In this document: positions 18,829 to 27,904 of the stretch, one piece after another
Position numbering within the stretch: the stretch's first letter is position 1
How the letters are laid out: each line of letters starts with the position of its first letter
NCBI GenBank assembly: GCA_020186115.1
Contig: WSYJ01000133.1
Location: forward strand, 186,001-250,000
Source: Histomonas meleagridis
Taxonomy: Eukaryota > Parabasalia > Tritrichomonadida > Dientamoebidae
Direction: 5' to 3'
Length of the DNA: 64,000 bases
Made by a program: the position numbers and the translations under genes
The notes under the pieces: generated by a model
The model's database searches: none
Seen by the model: only the letters and a program-made list of their open reading frames with translations
Told to the model about the DNA's origin: nothing

Positions 18829-20351
18829 AAAATACACAATAAAATGTATATATGGATAATATTATTTATATCAACATGAAAAATTATATATAATGAAAAA
18901 CCTGTTTTCACAACAACCTGTAACAAATTTTTAGATAAATAATAAAATTTTTATATTGTTTGTGTGTTGATCGAAATTTCAACGTCTGTTCAGTCCGAAA
19001 AATATGAATTAATCAGAATATGTAAAGAAAATCGATTTAACATAATGAATCGATTAGTAAAACTTATTTATTGTTTCAATTGGAATAATGTCCAAAACTT
19101 CCGATGCACCAAGATAAAAATTTTATGTGATGTGAATCGAAAAATGTCAATGGGTATTCATCAAAAATTATTTTTTTTGTAATTTTTATTTAAATTTATT
19201 CATTGCATATGATATAATTGTGTATAGCAAAATACACAGGAACGATGGGTGCAAAAAGTAATGAGCCCTCCATCTTAACTTTCTAAATAATGAAAGCTGG
19301 CCATTTTTTACTATATCATGTCAACCAGCAAGCTTCCATATCATGATATGATTCATTTTTTAAGGTGGGAGGACAATATATATAGATATTGATTTATTCT
19401 AAGATAATATGTAAAATTGATCATTATATATGAACTACAAATTTCTGTTGCCATATATAAATTGCCGATTATAATATATTCGAAATTTGAATCAAAGACA
19501 TAAATCAAAAAAAAAAAAAAAAAAAATAAAAAAAAATGTAATGAACAGCATAAAATAAGATTTTACTTATGTATTTTTTTCGACCTAGGTCAAAAAAGAA
19601 TTCTTAATCATAGTAAATCATAGTTTTTGTGTTATATCCGTCTTTGAGGATGCTATCTAAATACTGTTTTCAATAATTTAAATAATTTTCAAAATAAAAC
19701 AAATAAATTTCTTAATTCCATTTCGTTCAAGAAGAAATTTAACAATTTCTGTGGTACCATTTACAGATGAATTGAAAAGAGTTCGAAATTTTTTGGAAAA
19801 ATATTAAATATTTTTGAATCTTTCAATAATTTTATAAAAATTATAAAAATATTAAACATCTCTAGTGATATCAACATAATTATTTTTTATAGAGAACTAT
19901 TCATAGAGAACATATTTAGTAATATACAATTAATAAATTTTTTATGATTTAATTTTGTAGTTTTCGCAATATTCCTGTTTTCACTCACTTCACCAAGGAG
20001 AACGTTAATATGAAGAAATCTTTTTTCTCGATTTTTTTTAAATATTTTAATTAATTCATATTTTTGGGACTGAATATATGTTAAAATTTCAATTTGCTAA
20101 CAAAATATATAAAAATTTATGATTTATCTAAAACTTTGTTGTTGGTCTACATGTTTTTATCACGGCAGTCTATAGTATAAGCTTATATACCTATTTTGGA
20201 GTAACATCATCTTTTAATTAAGAGTTGTTTTTCTTGAAATCTTCGGAAGATAAACGTACTAGTCACCAGTTCTGAATCAGAACTTCAGGTTAAATATTAT
20301 GTTTTCTCTCGATTTATTAATAAATTAGAAGAACACTTACCAAAGTCTAAA
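18829..20351. other. Long AT-rich intergenic region
   Basis: No gene is supported; a 72-codon frame at 18964-19182 lacks any feature. A pure run of twenty A lies at 19507-19526. A short less AT-rich segment near 19240-19340 (GGAACGATGGGTGC, GAGCCCTCCATC) is unexplained. Confidence 0.5.
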
Positions 20352-20595
20352 TTAAATGGCACCTTTTTCACCAAGTAATTGTTTTTTTTCTCTGGAAACC
20401 AACCGTTTAGCTAATTCAATAGCTGTTTCGAATTATTAAAACATATTCCAAATAATCAAAACATATTCCAAATTATTAAAACATATATAAAATTATTCAA
20501 ATGAATATATTTTTCATTAACATCAATTCCTTTATCTAAAAGTAATTTTACTATTTCTATATTATTATTTCTAACTGCTATATGAAGTGCTGTTT
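20352..20595 (-). pseudogene. 3' fragment of an ankyrin-repeat gene with intervening sequences
   Basis: On the minus strand an ankyrin exon (about 20595-20512) encodes TALHIAVRNNNIEIVKLLLD and then KGIDVNEK. After an AT-rich spacer, a terminal exon near 20428-20352 encodes TAIELAKRLVSREKKQLLGE, then KGAI and a stop. The spacers have the same position and the same TATTCATTTG start and GAAACAG end as in the large ankyrin gene at 43885-47682. No start exon is found upstream, where only repeats remain before the RPN6 gene, so I call it a relic. It could still be a 3' end of a gene whose 5' exons are lost in repeats. Confidence 0.5.
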
Positions 20596-20675
20596 CAAAT
20601 TATAAAAACATATTTCAAATTATTAAAACATATTTCAAATTATTAAAACATATTTCAAATTATTAAAACATACAT
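20433..20675. repeat. Tandem ~20-bp repeats in ankyrin spacers
   Basis: A unit like ATTAAAACATATTTCAAATT is repeated about three times at 20433-20490 and about four times at 20598-20672, flanking the ankyrin exon on both sides. Variants replace T by C (ATTCCAAAT). The arrays occupy the two presumed intervening sequences, so the spacer itself appears to have expanded. Confidence 0.7.
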
Positions 20676-20934
20676 AAAATCGGCTTATAGTGATTGAGAA
20701 AAGATGCATATGGATTATTAACAATCTCATTAAACAAAAACAATTTTTAATTTTTATTCAGCAAAATAAGGGTGGAAGTAACCCTTTCGAAAGTATTAAC
20801 ATTATTATGTATAAAATCATATTCATAAGTATTCTACAATTTGTCCATTTACGTATTTAAAAACAAATTTAAAGTTTCTTCAGTCCAATTGCAAATGTTT
20901 TCTCAAAACGAATTATTAAATTCACTTTAATTCT

Positions 20935-22293
20935 TTAGTTAATCAGTTTGCATCTTGCGTATAGTGCGTCTACGACTCCGTCCATCTGTTCAATTAGTTC
21001 TATCGACTGTGTGAGCAGTTCGTTTTCTTCCTCGTCCTCGAATATGTTCAGTATTCCGTCGCTTTGGTTAATTGACGCCTTCAGTTTCTGGTCCAATATC
21101 ATTTGCACCAACTTCGCCTCGACTTCTTCGACCGGCAAATTGATCATTTCGGCGATCCGCGACAACTCGACTGCAGAGTACGGCTTGACAATCCTCAGAA
21201 GGTTTTGTTCTTCCAAACTATCAATCAAGTTATGTATGTTCGACGCGACGACGGGGTCGTTCTCCAAGTCGTTATGTCTTCTTTCCATTATCTCTGTCAG
21301 TTGTTTAAGTGATTTCGCTTCAGATGCTTTTCCGATTTCGAGCATTGCTTCGATTTCGTTCTTAGCATTAGAATCATCACCTGATGTGGAATGCAAATGC
21401 GTTAATGTTAACGCAGAGTTTTGATATATCGAAAAACATTCGTTAGGACGATCGTCTAAGATCTTACATAACAAGTTATACTTTAGCGCATCTGTCGCTC
21501 GTGGATCATTGGCGCTAGAAAATGCATCAAATGCTTCAGAGAAATATGAGCTCGCTGTTCGGTAGTCTTTCTCTTCAGTGAATATGATGCCTGACTCTAA
21601 GTCTAATTGGCCTTGGAGTAATGGCGATGTGTAAACTGCCGCGGCGTTGGTGCGTGCTGCGGTGAGTGAAGCTTTGGCTCGACTGTAATCACCAAGGCCT
21701 CTAAAGGTACGGGATTCTATAAGATAGACTTCGATGAGTTGGGATTTGTGATCAACTTTTCGAAGTTCGGTTGTAAGGCGTGAAATGATTTCAAGTGTCT
21801 CGTTGTAACGCTTGTCTTCAAGAAGAATCTCTGATAGTTCGATCTCAAGGCGTTGACGAAGAAGTGTGCGCTCTTCTTTAATGGACCATTGAATCCATTC
21901 TTGACAAAGTGAGATTTGAAGATCACGTGTATCGGGAACCTTACGCAAAGATTGGATAATAAGACGAACTAATTTGGCTGTACGGGCTTTGGGAATTTGG
22001 ATAAAATAGGGTTGAAGATGTGCAAGAAGTTGGGAATATTTAGATCCATCGCCAAGTGAAACATAGATAGAAAGAAGTGAAACAAGAACTTTCTCAAAGA
22101 CACCTGCAACATCTTCAATGTGTTCGGTATCTTTAGTGATAAGATCAATTAAATCTTCCAATTTTGCTGCACAATTTACTTCATCTTGAGACCTAAGTGC
22201 CATAATTTCGTCTAATTGCTGTGTGAATTCTTCTGGATCCATGTTTGCAATTTGTTTTGAAAGTTGGTCAGATGATTTTACATCACATTTCAC
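20935..22293 (-). CDS. RPN6: 26S proteasome lid subunit RPN6 (PSMD11)
   Basis: The 452-residue protein aligns with RPN6 along its length. TPR-like helices include RTLLRQRLEIELSEILLEDK and KVDHKSQLIEVYLIESRTFR. The conserved core is AARTNAAAVYTSPLLQGQLD and LESGIIFTEEKDYRTASSYF, then DALKYNLLCKILDD. The C-terminal PCI domain has LEEQNLLRIVKPYSAVELSR and EAKLVQMILDQKLKASINQ. RPN6 clamps the proteasome lid to the core particle. The start may be at 22293 or at the in-frame MDPEEFTQQL 17 codons later. It is divergent from the Asterix gene, 44 bp away. The 3' third (20935-21350) is richer in GC codons than the 5' part. Confidence 0.9.
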   Translation of the reverse strand: MKCDVKSSDQLSKQIANMDPEEFTQQLDEIMALRSQDEVNCAAKLEDLIDLITKDTEHIEDVAGVFEKVLVSLLSIYVSLGDGSKYSQLLAHLQPYFIQIPKARTAKLVRLIIQSLRKVPDTRDLQISLCQEWIQWSIKEERTLLRQRLEIELSEILLEDKRYNETLEIISRLTTELRKVDHKSQLIEVYLIESRTFRGLGDYSRAKASLTAARTNAAAVYTSPLLQGQLDLESGIIFTEEKDYRTASSYFSEAFDAFSSANDPRATDALKYNLLCKILDDRPNECFSIYQNSALTLTHLHSTSGDDSNAKNEIEAMLEIGKASEAKSLKQLTEIMERRHNDLENDPVVASNIHNLIDSLEEQNLLRIVKPYSAVELSRIAEMINLPVEEVEAKLVQMILDQKLKASINQSDGILNIFEDEEENELLTQSIELIEQMDGVVDALYARCKLIN

Positions 22294-22337
22294 AAAAAAG
22301 ACGATCAGAATTGTATAGTTTATTCAAGTGTAACTGA
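22294..22337. promoter_or_regulatory. 44-bp divergent promoter of RPN6 and Asterix genes
   Basis: The 44 bases between the two starts must hold both promoters unless they overlap coding sequence. The visible words are TCAGAATTG and TCAAGTG, which fit loosely with an initiator. No other element is evident. Confidence 0.4.
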
Positions 22338-22643
22338 ATGGAAAACAAACAAGACCCACCACCTCAAATATCTTTACGTGCTGCTCAGGCTTTACATAAA
22401 CCACTTAGAGCTGATCCAGAATACTTCAATTCTTTTTCAATGATTCCAATTATTTTTTCATTGTTTGGATTTATTAAAATTAATCCAACATTTAATTGGA
22501 TTGGAATCTTCATCTTAATATCAATGATAGTAAATCGAGGAAGAGATAAATCTTTAATTTCACAAGCATTTTTCGCATTTGCTATTTCACTTTTCTTAAC
22601 AGGATTTTTATACTATAAAATGGCTCAAGGCTTTGGACAATAA
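22338..22643 (+). CDS. Asterix (WDR83OS/PAT10) ER insertion factor subunit
   Basis: The 101-residue protein has three hydrophobic segments (about residues 33-50, 54-66 and 75-93). It carries the Asterix pattern: a Pro-rich polar N-terminus with DPEYFNSFSMIPIIFSLFGF, a short loop, then a second helix ending NRGRDKSLISQAFFAFAISL. Human Asterix has [20 protein letters not shown] and [20 protein letters not shown] in the same order. With CCDC47 it forms the PAT chaperone complex that shields polar membrane segments during insertion in the ER. The stop runs into TAAACAATT. Confidence 0.75.
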   Translation: MENKQDPPPQISLRAAQALHKPLRADPEYFNSFSMIPIIFSLFGFIKINPTFNWIGIFILISMIVNRGRDKSLISQAFFAFAISLFLTGFLYYKMAQGFGQ

Positions 22644-22879
22644 ACAATTAGAATGTTTTTAACATTTTTTTTTGTACATTTTGAAAAAAATTAATTTTTA
22701 AAATTTAATATAAAACAAACATTATTATTTAAAAAAAAAACTAATTGTTAAAATGAGTGAAACAACATTAAACTTTAAAGTTACATATGTATAAAAGTTA
22801 TTTTGCATGAAAAAATGAAAAATTTGTAAAAACGTACAAAGTAAACGGTTTTAAGATTTTTGGCTAAACATAAAAAATC

Positions 22880-23239
22880 ATGGATGGAAATGACCAGGTT
22901 GAAATAGCACTTCTTACACTCATTCAACAACTGAGTGATGCCATGGACATTATGGAAAATCTCGAAGAAGAAAATCGACCTGCTCTTGTTGCGACTGTTA
23001 CTCAGATAGTTCAATCATTTCAAACTTTACATGAACTAGAACCAACAATAACAGGCTCTGTTCCTATTGAGCTTATTGAACAGATTGATCTTGGAAATAA
23101 TCCAGATGATTATTCAAGAAAAATGATAGAAGAATCAAAACAAAGAGCTCAAAGGGCTGAAGAGAAACAAAAATGGATACGAGCTTTCAAAGATAGCTTG
23201 GATAAGTCCATTAGTGCTTATTTTCCAAACGAGAACTGA
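22880..23239 (+). CDS. MED10: Mediator complex subunit 10
   Basis: The 119-residue protein has the Med10/Nut2 arrangement. An N-terminal helix (EIALLTLIQQLSDAMDIME) is followed by VTQIVQSFQTLHELEPTITG, the VPIELIEQIDLGNNPDDYSR signature (V-P-L-E-V-L-x-Y-I-D-x-G-x-N-P-D in other eukaryotes) and a C-terminal coiled helix. Med10 sits in the Mediator middle module linking activators to RNA polymerase II. A Myb-like AAACGGTTTTAAG lies at about 22841-22853, roughly 30 bases before the ATG. Confidence 0.85.
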   Translation: MDGNDQVEIALLTLIQQLSDAMDIMENLEEENRPALVATVTQIVQSFQTLHELEPTITGSVPIELIEQIDLGNNPDDYSRKMIEESKQRAQRAEEKQKWIRAFKDSLDKSISAYFPNEN

Positions 23240-23567
23240 ACATATTTAGAATTATAAATTTATTATCTGCCGTTACTATTTGTTGACCTTGATTTGTAAA
23301 CATGACTGATTTTTGGTATTTAATGATATTTTGTCAACGATTAATTAAATTTAGTTTTTCATATTTGATCTTCTTAAACCAATTAATATTTCACATTTGT
23401 TCGCTGGCAATTCTAAACATCATAGGATTTCCAGAATTTATGAGTTTAACAAGTTTCAAAAGATTTTTGAGAATTAATTTTCATTACCACTTAAATATTC
23501 TTATCAAAACATATTTCATTTAAATTGTATTTACATAAATACTAATATTTGTAAGATTTCAAAAATC
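23240..23567. other. Short intergenic region
   Basis: A 73-codon frame at 23302-23523 is Phe/Leu/Ile-rich and AT-run-like, and I do not accept it as a gene. Nothing else is visible. Confidence 0.5.
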
Positions 23568-24077
23568 TCAATAATCAAATTCGTTGACAACTATATTATA
23601 GAAGTCATCAATTTCAAAATCATATGGATCATCAACCTCATATGGATCATCAACCTCATAAGGATCTGAATTTGTTGCTACACTTTCACATTTGATCATT
23701 GGGATTACAAATTTTTCATGGTGTTTGGAATTCTGAATTAATTTTTTCCTCGAAATACATGACCAACGATTACGAATACTGTATGCTGTTCTTCCTGGAA
23801 AAAAATTTTGGAGATATTTCCATTTTTGTCCTATTTCATGAACTTTAATTTTTAATAAATCATCTTCTGCTTTGGTCCATTTGCTTTTTTCTATGGTGCT
23901 AGAAAGATTGTTAACCCATCTTTCTCGGCATTGACGGACAGATCTATTTGGCATTTCTTGTGAAATTATTTTCCAATTTGATGTTCCATATTTTTCAACA
24001 AGAAGTCGAAGCTTTACGTCCTCTTCTTTGCTAAAATGTCTTCTTTTCTTTTGTATTTCGATTTGGATTGCTTGCAT
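23568..24077 (-). CDS. R2R3 Myb-like transcription factor (copy 1)
   Basis: From MQAIQIEIQKKRRHFSKEED the protein has 169 residues. R2 (about residues 10-58) contains LRLLVEKYGTSNWKIISQEM and RSVRQCRERWVNNL; R3 (about 63-110) contains KSKWTKAEDDLLKIKVHEIG, KWKYLQNFFPG and RTAYSIRNRWSC. The tryptophan spacing is typical of Myb repeats. The acidic tail has a short tandem D-P-Y-E-V-D repeat. The longer start at 24176 is less likely, because the paralogue at 26853-27341 begins at the equivalent ATG. Trichomonad Mybs of this size bind promoter Myb elements and control iron- and adhesion-related genes. About 90 bp upstream are also conserved with the paralogue. Confidence 0.85.
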   Translation of the reverse strand: MQAIQIEIQKKRRHFSKEEDVKLRLLVEKYGTSNWKIISQEMPNRSVRQCRERWVNNLSSTIEKSKWTKAEDDLLKIKVHEIGQKWKYLQNFFPGRTAYSIRNRWSCISRKKLIQNSKHHEKFVIPMIKCESVATNSDPYEVDDPYEVDDPYDFEIDDFYNIVVNEFDY

Positions 24078-24817
24078 TAAAAAAATGTGATTGTTCTTTT
24101 GAGCAGTAATTGAAACCCTCACAAACATTTGTCCGAACAATCCTTTGAATGAATAACCGTAATTGATTGAAAGCAAAATTCAAAGGTGTTCCAAATTTCT
24201 TTGCCTGCAAACCGACGTAAATAATTCAAAATTGAATATCTGGAAAACAAAACAACATTCAGATATTGTACAATTTGGGCATGATTCACAATTACTTGTT
24301 CACCTTTATGATTAATTTTATCTTATCAGAGTTTTTTCTGTTTAAAATATGAATTTCATAAAATCACAAAAATTCAAAATATTTTATATTATAATTAATA
24401 TATTTAATATTATCCTAGACTCATTTTAAATTATTTTATACAAATATAAATAAATGAATGTATATAAAAAATATTAATTATTTTGAACTTTTACCTTTTG
24501 TTCTCGATATCACAAATGCATGCAATGTCTGTTATATTTTCTCGTGCAAAAATATAATTTATTTTAAAAAGATAAAAAATTCATAAATTGATTGTAACTC
24601 TTTTTCTTTTTGAAAAAATATCATTACAAAAAGACATTAATGCCCATAAGCCCATATTTATATGATGAAGATATTATATAAACTATGTGGCGTGCATCAC
24701 AAGCCTAGGGACAAAAAGTTTTTGTTTGATAGCTTTTCAGGTTGGGTTTTGAATTGAAATTTGAATGCAACGATCAAATTTCCATCATTTACCGTCTCAA
24801 GAGTTTGGGGAAATCCA
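24078..24817. other. Intergenic, includes Myb copy 1 upstream region
   Basis: The first 100 bases (24078-24180) are homologous to the upstream region of the second Myb gene (27342-27440), with shared words such as AACAATCCTTTGAATG versus AACAATTCTTTGAATG. The rest is AT-rich. A single oddity is CACAAGCCTAGGGAC near 24697. Confidence 0.5.
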
Positions 24818-25768
24818 ATGGGGAGCTACATCGAAATGGGATTCCAAGCGATTTGCAGACCACCACGCACAACATATGAAGAAGACAAAATACCAAACAC
24901 AATGTTAATTGAAGGATATGGTGAAATACGACGTCATCCTGTATCTTTCCCAAATTCACGTGGGCAAAAAATAATTGGATCATTTTATCCGCCAAACGAA
25001 ATGCCAGAAAATCCATCCTGCGTGATATATCTTCATGGTAATGCGTCATCACAGATTGAAGGAACATTTTTAATTCCTATACTTGTTCCTCTTGGAATTT
25101 CGGTTTTATGTTTCGATTTTTCAGGATGTGGCATGAGCGAAGGAAATTACATCTCACTTGGACTTTTAGAAAAAGATGATGTTTCTGGAGCAATTGCACA
25201 TTTGCTTGCAAAATACAGAATCAAAAGATTTGCACTTTATGGACGTTCGATGGGTGCTGCAACGTGTTTCTTTTCCATTGCAGATAATCCATTTATTGAA
25301 TGTGCAGTTGCAGATTCACCGTTTGCATCTCTCCCACAATTAATATCAGAAATTGTACAACAGTATCATGTACCTGGTTTCATGTCTTCCTTTTTAACAT
25401 GGATTATCTCTGGGAAAACTAAAGAACTTGTCGGATTTGATGTTCGCGATTGTGTTCCAATCAAATATGCACCACAATGTCATGTACCCATTATGATTAT
25501 TCATGGGCAAAAGGATGACTTCATCAATTGCTCGCATTCTCGAGATTTATATGATCAATACGGATGTTCTCGGAAAGAAATTCGTATCGTTCATGGAAAT
25601 CACAACTCAGAAAGGCCGATACAAACGGTTTTCGAGGCCGTCCAATTTATCACTAACGTTCTCAACGTACCGTTTAATTTGCAAGCGGATCAAATTCATA
25701 TTCAAATTGAATCGGCTTATAATCACTTTTCTAATGTACAGGAAATGATTGATAATTATGAACAATAA
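24818..25768 (+). CDS. Alpha/beta hydrolase, ABHD17/BEM46-like
   Basis: From MGSYIEMGFQAICRPPRTTY the protein has 316 residues. It shows the hydrolase fold: VIYLHGNAS oxyanion strand, VLCFDFSGCGMSEG, the nucleophile elbow GRSMGA (Ser about residue 143), IMIIHGQKDDF (acid, about 233) and IVHGNHNSERP (His, about 261). The family includes ABHD17 depalmitoylases and BEM46-like serine hydrolases. The chosen start gives an N-terminal MG, which could be myristoylated; an upstream ATG at 24761 adds 19 residues that overlap promoter-like sequence. Stop context is CAATAAATC. Confidence 0.8.
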   Translation: MGSYIEMGFQAICRPPRTTYEEDKIPNTMLIEGYGEIRRHPVSFPNSRGQKIIGSFYPPNEMPENPSCVIYLHGNASSQIEGTFLIPILVPLGISVLCFDFSGCGMSEGNYISLGLLEKDDVSGAIAHLLAKYRIKRFALYGRSMGAATCFFSIADNPFIECAVADSPFASLPQLISEIVQQYHVPGFMSSFLTWIISGKTKELVGFDVRDCVPIKYAPQCHVPIMIIHGQKDDFINCSHSRDLYDQYGCSRKEIRIVHGNHNSERPIQTVFEAVQFITNVLNVPFNLQADQIHIQIESAYNHFSNVQEMIDNYEQ

Positions 25769-25772
25769 ATCT

Positions 25773-26690
25773 TTATGCAGATAGAAGTATTTTTTTCAAA
25801 TCTATGAGCGTTTGTTCCGGAAGATGATCAAGAGAAATTGTTTGTTCTTCTCGGATCTTCTTTGGATCAAGATTCTTAAGAGAGACTTTAAGTATATCCC
25901 AAGCTGCTTTAAGATCACTTGGAGGAGTGTTAGAAAGTTTCTCAGACATAAGCTTGAGTTGTACTCTGTTTGGTGGGGTTTCTGGTATTTTCTGTTTGGG
26001 CTCTTCTTTTGGAGGCTGAATTTTGGCGGTTTTGATCTTTTTGAGATGGGGGATCTCGGGGCGGTTGCGAAGTTCCTCCATGTTTAGCAGAGGAGAAATT
26101 GTTTTGTCAAGATCAGAGAGAATTGTGTCCAGTCTTTGAAGATCTTGGACTGCATCTGACTTAACAGGAGGAATGGAATCATACCAAATTTGATTTACAA
26201 TCTTCTGTATTTCTTGTGCAAGAATAGTACAAGAATTTCCAGGACCATTAAAGTTGATGCAGTTTTCCCATATTAAATCAAGCTCAGATTTAAATTGAGA
26301 AACAGAAGTAACAAGTCCTGTATAAAGACGATTTTGAAGTGTGGTAAGATCCATGGGATTTTTTATTACATCATAATATCCTTTAATTCCTTCTTTCTCA
26401 GCATTGACAGGTTTTTTAAACAAGCTTAAATCTTTGCATTTGAGAAGATCTTGAAGAAGTTTATCACAATATTGAAGGGTAAGAACACCCTTAGTGAGCT
26501 CGATGTGGATTGTGTGATTTGTAGATGAATGGAAAGAACAACGAATCTGTGTTGAATTTGGTTCTTGAATATATGCTGAAGCTTGGGGATTATCATATTT
26601 AAATATAATTTTGGGGTGTGGATCTAATGAAGAAAAAATAAATTGAAGTTCATTTTTTATTTCTTCAGCTTTGATTCCGCCCTCTTCCAT
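25773..26690 (-). CDS. Bromodomain protein with C-terminal NET-like segment
   Basis: The 305-residue protein has a bromodomain at about residues 90-170, with KKPVNAEKEGIKGYYDVIKN, PMDLTTLQNRLYTG, and LIWENCINFNGPGN, where the Asn that binds acetyl-lysine is present. The linker is Pro/Glu-rich. The last 60 residues (LKAAWDILKVSLKNLDPKKI) and HLPEQTLIDLKKILLSA have the length and helix pattern of an extraterminal (NET) domain, but lack its clear signature. BET-type proteins read acetylated histones. It ends 5 bases from the hydrolase gene's stop, so the two genes are convergent. A second bromodomain-NET gene is at 36702. Confidence 0.75.
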   Translation of the reverse strand: MEEGGIKAEEIKNELQFIFSSLDPHPKIIFKYDNPQASAYIQEPNSTQIRCSFHSSTNHTIHIELTKGVLTLQYCDKLLQDLLKCKDLSLFKKPVNAEKEGIKGYYDVIKNPMDLTTLQNRLYTGLVTSVSQFKSELDLIWENCINFNGPGNSCTILAQEIQKIVNQIWYDSIPPVKSDAVQDLQRLDTILSDLDKTISPLLNMEELRNRPEIPHLKKIKTAKIQPPKEEPKQKIPETPPNRVQLKLMSEKLSNTPPSDLKAAWDILKVSLKNLDPKKIREEQTISLDHLPEQTLIDLKKILLSA

Positions 26691-26852
26691 CTGTTTTTTG
26701 AAATTCTATTATCATACATTCCCCTTTATTTGGCCACATCACCTTTATAACGGCTAAAAAATATAACTTCACAGGTTTGAATCAATCAAAAATGTATTAA
26801 ATCATAAAACAAATTATTATAATTGATATCAATGTACATATGTTTACAAAAT

Positions 26853-27341
26853 TTAAAAGTCAAATGGTCCAACCAAAATATTGGATTCGCCCACGTCAAA
26901 TTCAAAGGCATTATCGATCTCAAATGGGAATGAATCGCATGGTGAGTCGTCGTGGGTTATCATTGGAACAACAAATCTTTCATGCTGCCCAAGGTTTTGA
27001 ACTTTATTTTTTCTTAAAAGGCATGACCAACGATTTCTTATATCATATGGTGTTCTTCCTGGGAAGAAGCGTTGAAAGTACTTCCATTTTGGGCCAATTT
27101 CATGTACTTTAATTCTTAATAATTCTTCTTCCTCTTTGGTCCATTTGCTTTTTTCAATATCATTTGAAAGGTTATTAACCCAGCGTTCTCGGCATTGACG
27201 AACAGATCTATTTGGCATTTCTTGTGAAATTATTTTCCAATTTGAAGTTCCATATTTTTCAACAAGAAGTCGAAGTTTTTCGTCTTCTTCTTTGCTAAAG
27301 TGCCTTCTTTTCTTCTGTATTTCGCTTTGGGCTGTCTGCAT
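26853..27341 (-). CDS. R2R3 Myb-like transcription factor (copy 2)
   Basis: This 162-residue protein is a close paralogue of the Myb gene at 23568-24077. The first 60 residues differ by only a few changes (MQTAQSEIQKKRRHFSKEED, LRLLVEKYGTSNWKIISQEM, RSVRQCRERWVNNL), while R3 and the tail diverge more (FFPGRTPYDIRNRWSC; a Phe- and Asp-rich end). The two copies flank the hydrolase and bromodomain genes and are on the same strand, so a local duplication with later insertion or relocation is likely. Gene conversion of R2 is possible given its higher similarity. Confidence 0.85.
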   Translation of the reverse strand: MQTAQSEIQKKRRHFSKEEDEKLRLLVEKYGTSNWKIISQEMPNRSVRQCRERWVNNLSNDIEKSKWTKEEEELLRIKVHEIGPKWKYFQRFFPGRTPYDIRNRWSCLLRKNKVQNLGQHERFVVPMITHDDSPCDSFPFEIDNAFEFDVGESNILVGPFDF

Positions 27342-27904
27342 GAAAAAATGTGATTTTCATTTTAAGTACCAATTGAAATCCTCATAAACATTTGCTCGGA
27401 CAATTCTTTGAATGGATAACCGAAATGAATTGAATGAGTGTTCAATTTCGTTATCAAAATCCACTTTTTGAACAGTTTTTTCCTTAAATTCCTTCAGAAA
27501 AAAATTCCATTTTTGAAATTAGTTCATTCAAACAGTTGTTCAGAAATATTTCAGAATATCGATCAAATTAAACTGAAATCATTAAATCCGCCTCAAACAT
27601 TTTTTTTGTGCACCATTGAAAAACTCGAAAGTTCGATCAAAATCAGTACAAATGTTAACATCATTTGTCACTTTTTGTCTCGACTTATAGCTATAATGAA
27701 ATATGTTTTCGTTAAACATGATTCAGACAATGTAATAATACAAATATTTTCAAAGAAATCAAACTATAGATTTTGGCGCATTAGTAAAGGATTTCATTTT
27801 GTTAATGTTTGAAACGACGATGTTAAATGGAATAATCACTTATTTAAAAAAATAATTTATTTAAATGAAAGAAAAATGTTATTTTAGACAAATCTTTAAT
27901 AATA
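27342..27904. other. Intergenic, includes Myb copy 2 upstream region
   Basis: The upstream 100 bases are the counterpart of those before Myb copy 1. A 124-codon frame at 27438-27812 on the plus strand is Ile/Lys/Phe-rich, with no feature supporting it. Otherwise AT-rich. Confidence 0.5.

Noticed and set aside
18964-19182. 72-codon frame downstream of the beta-helix gene
   Set aside because: No recognisable feature; a chance frame in AT-rich DNA.
23302-23523. Small hydrophobic frame after Mediator 10
   Set aside because: Phe/Leu/Ile-rich composition follows from T-rich DNA and there is no regular membrane-segment pattern.
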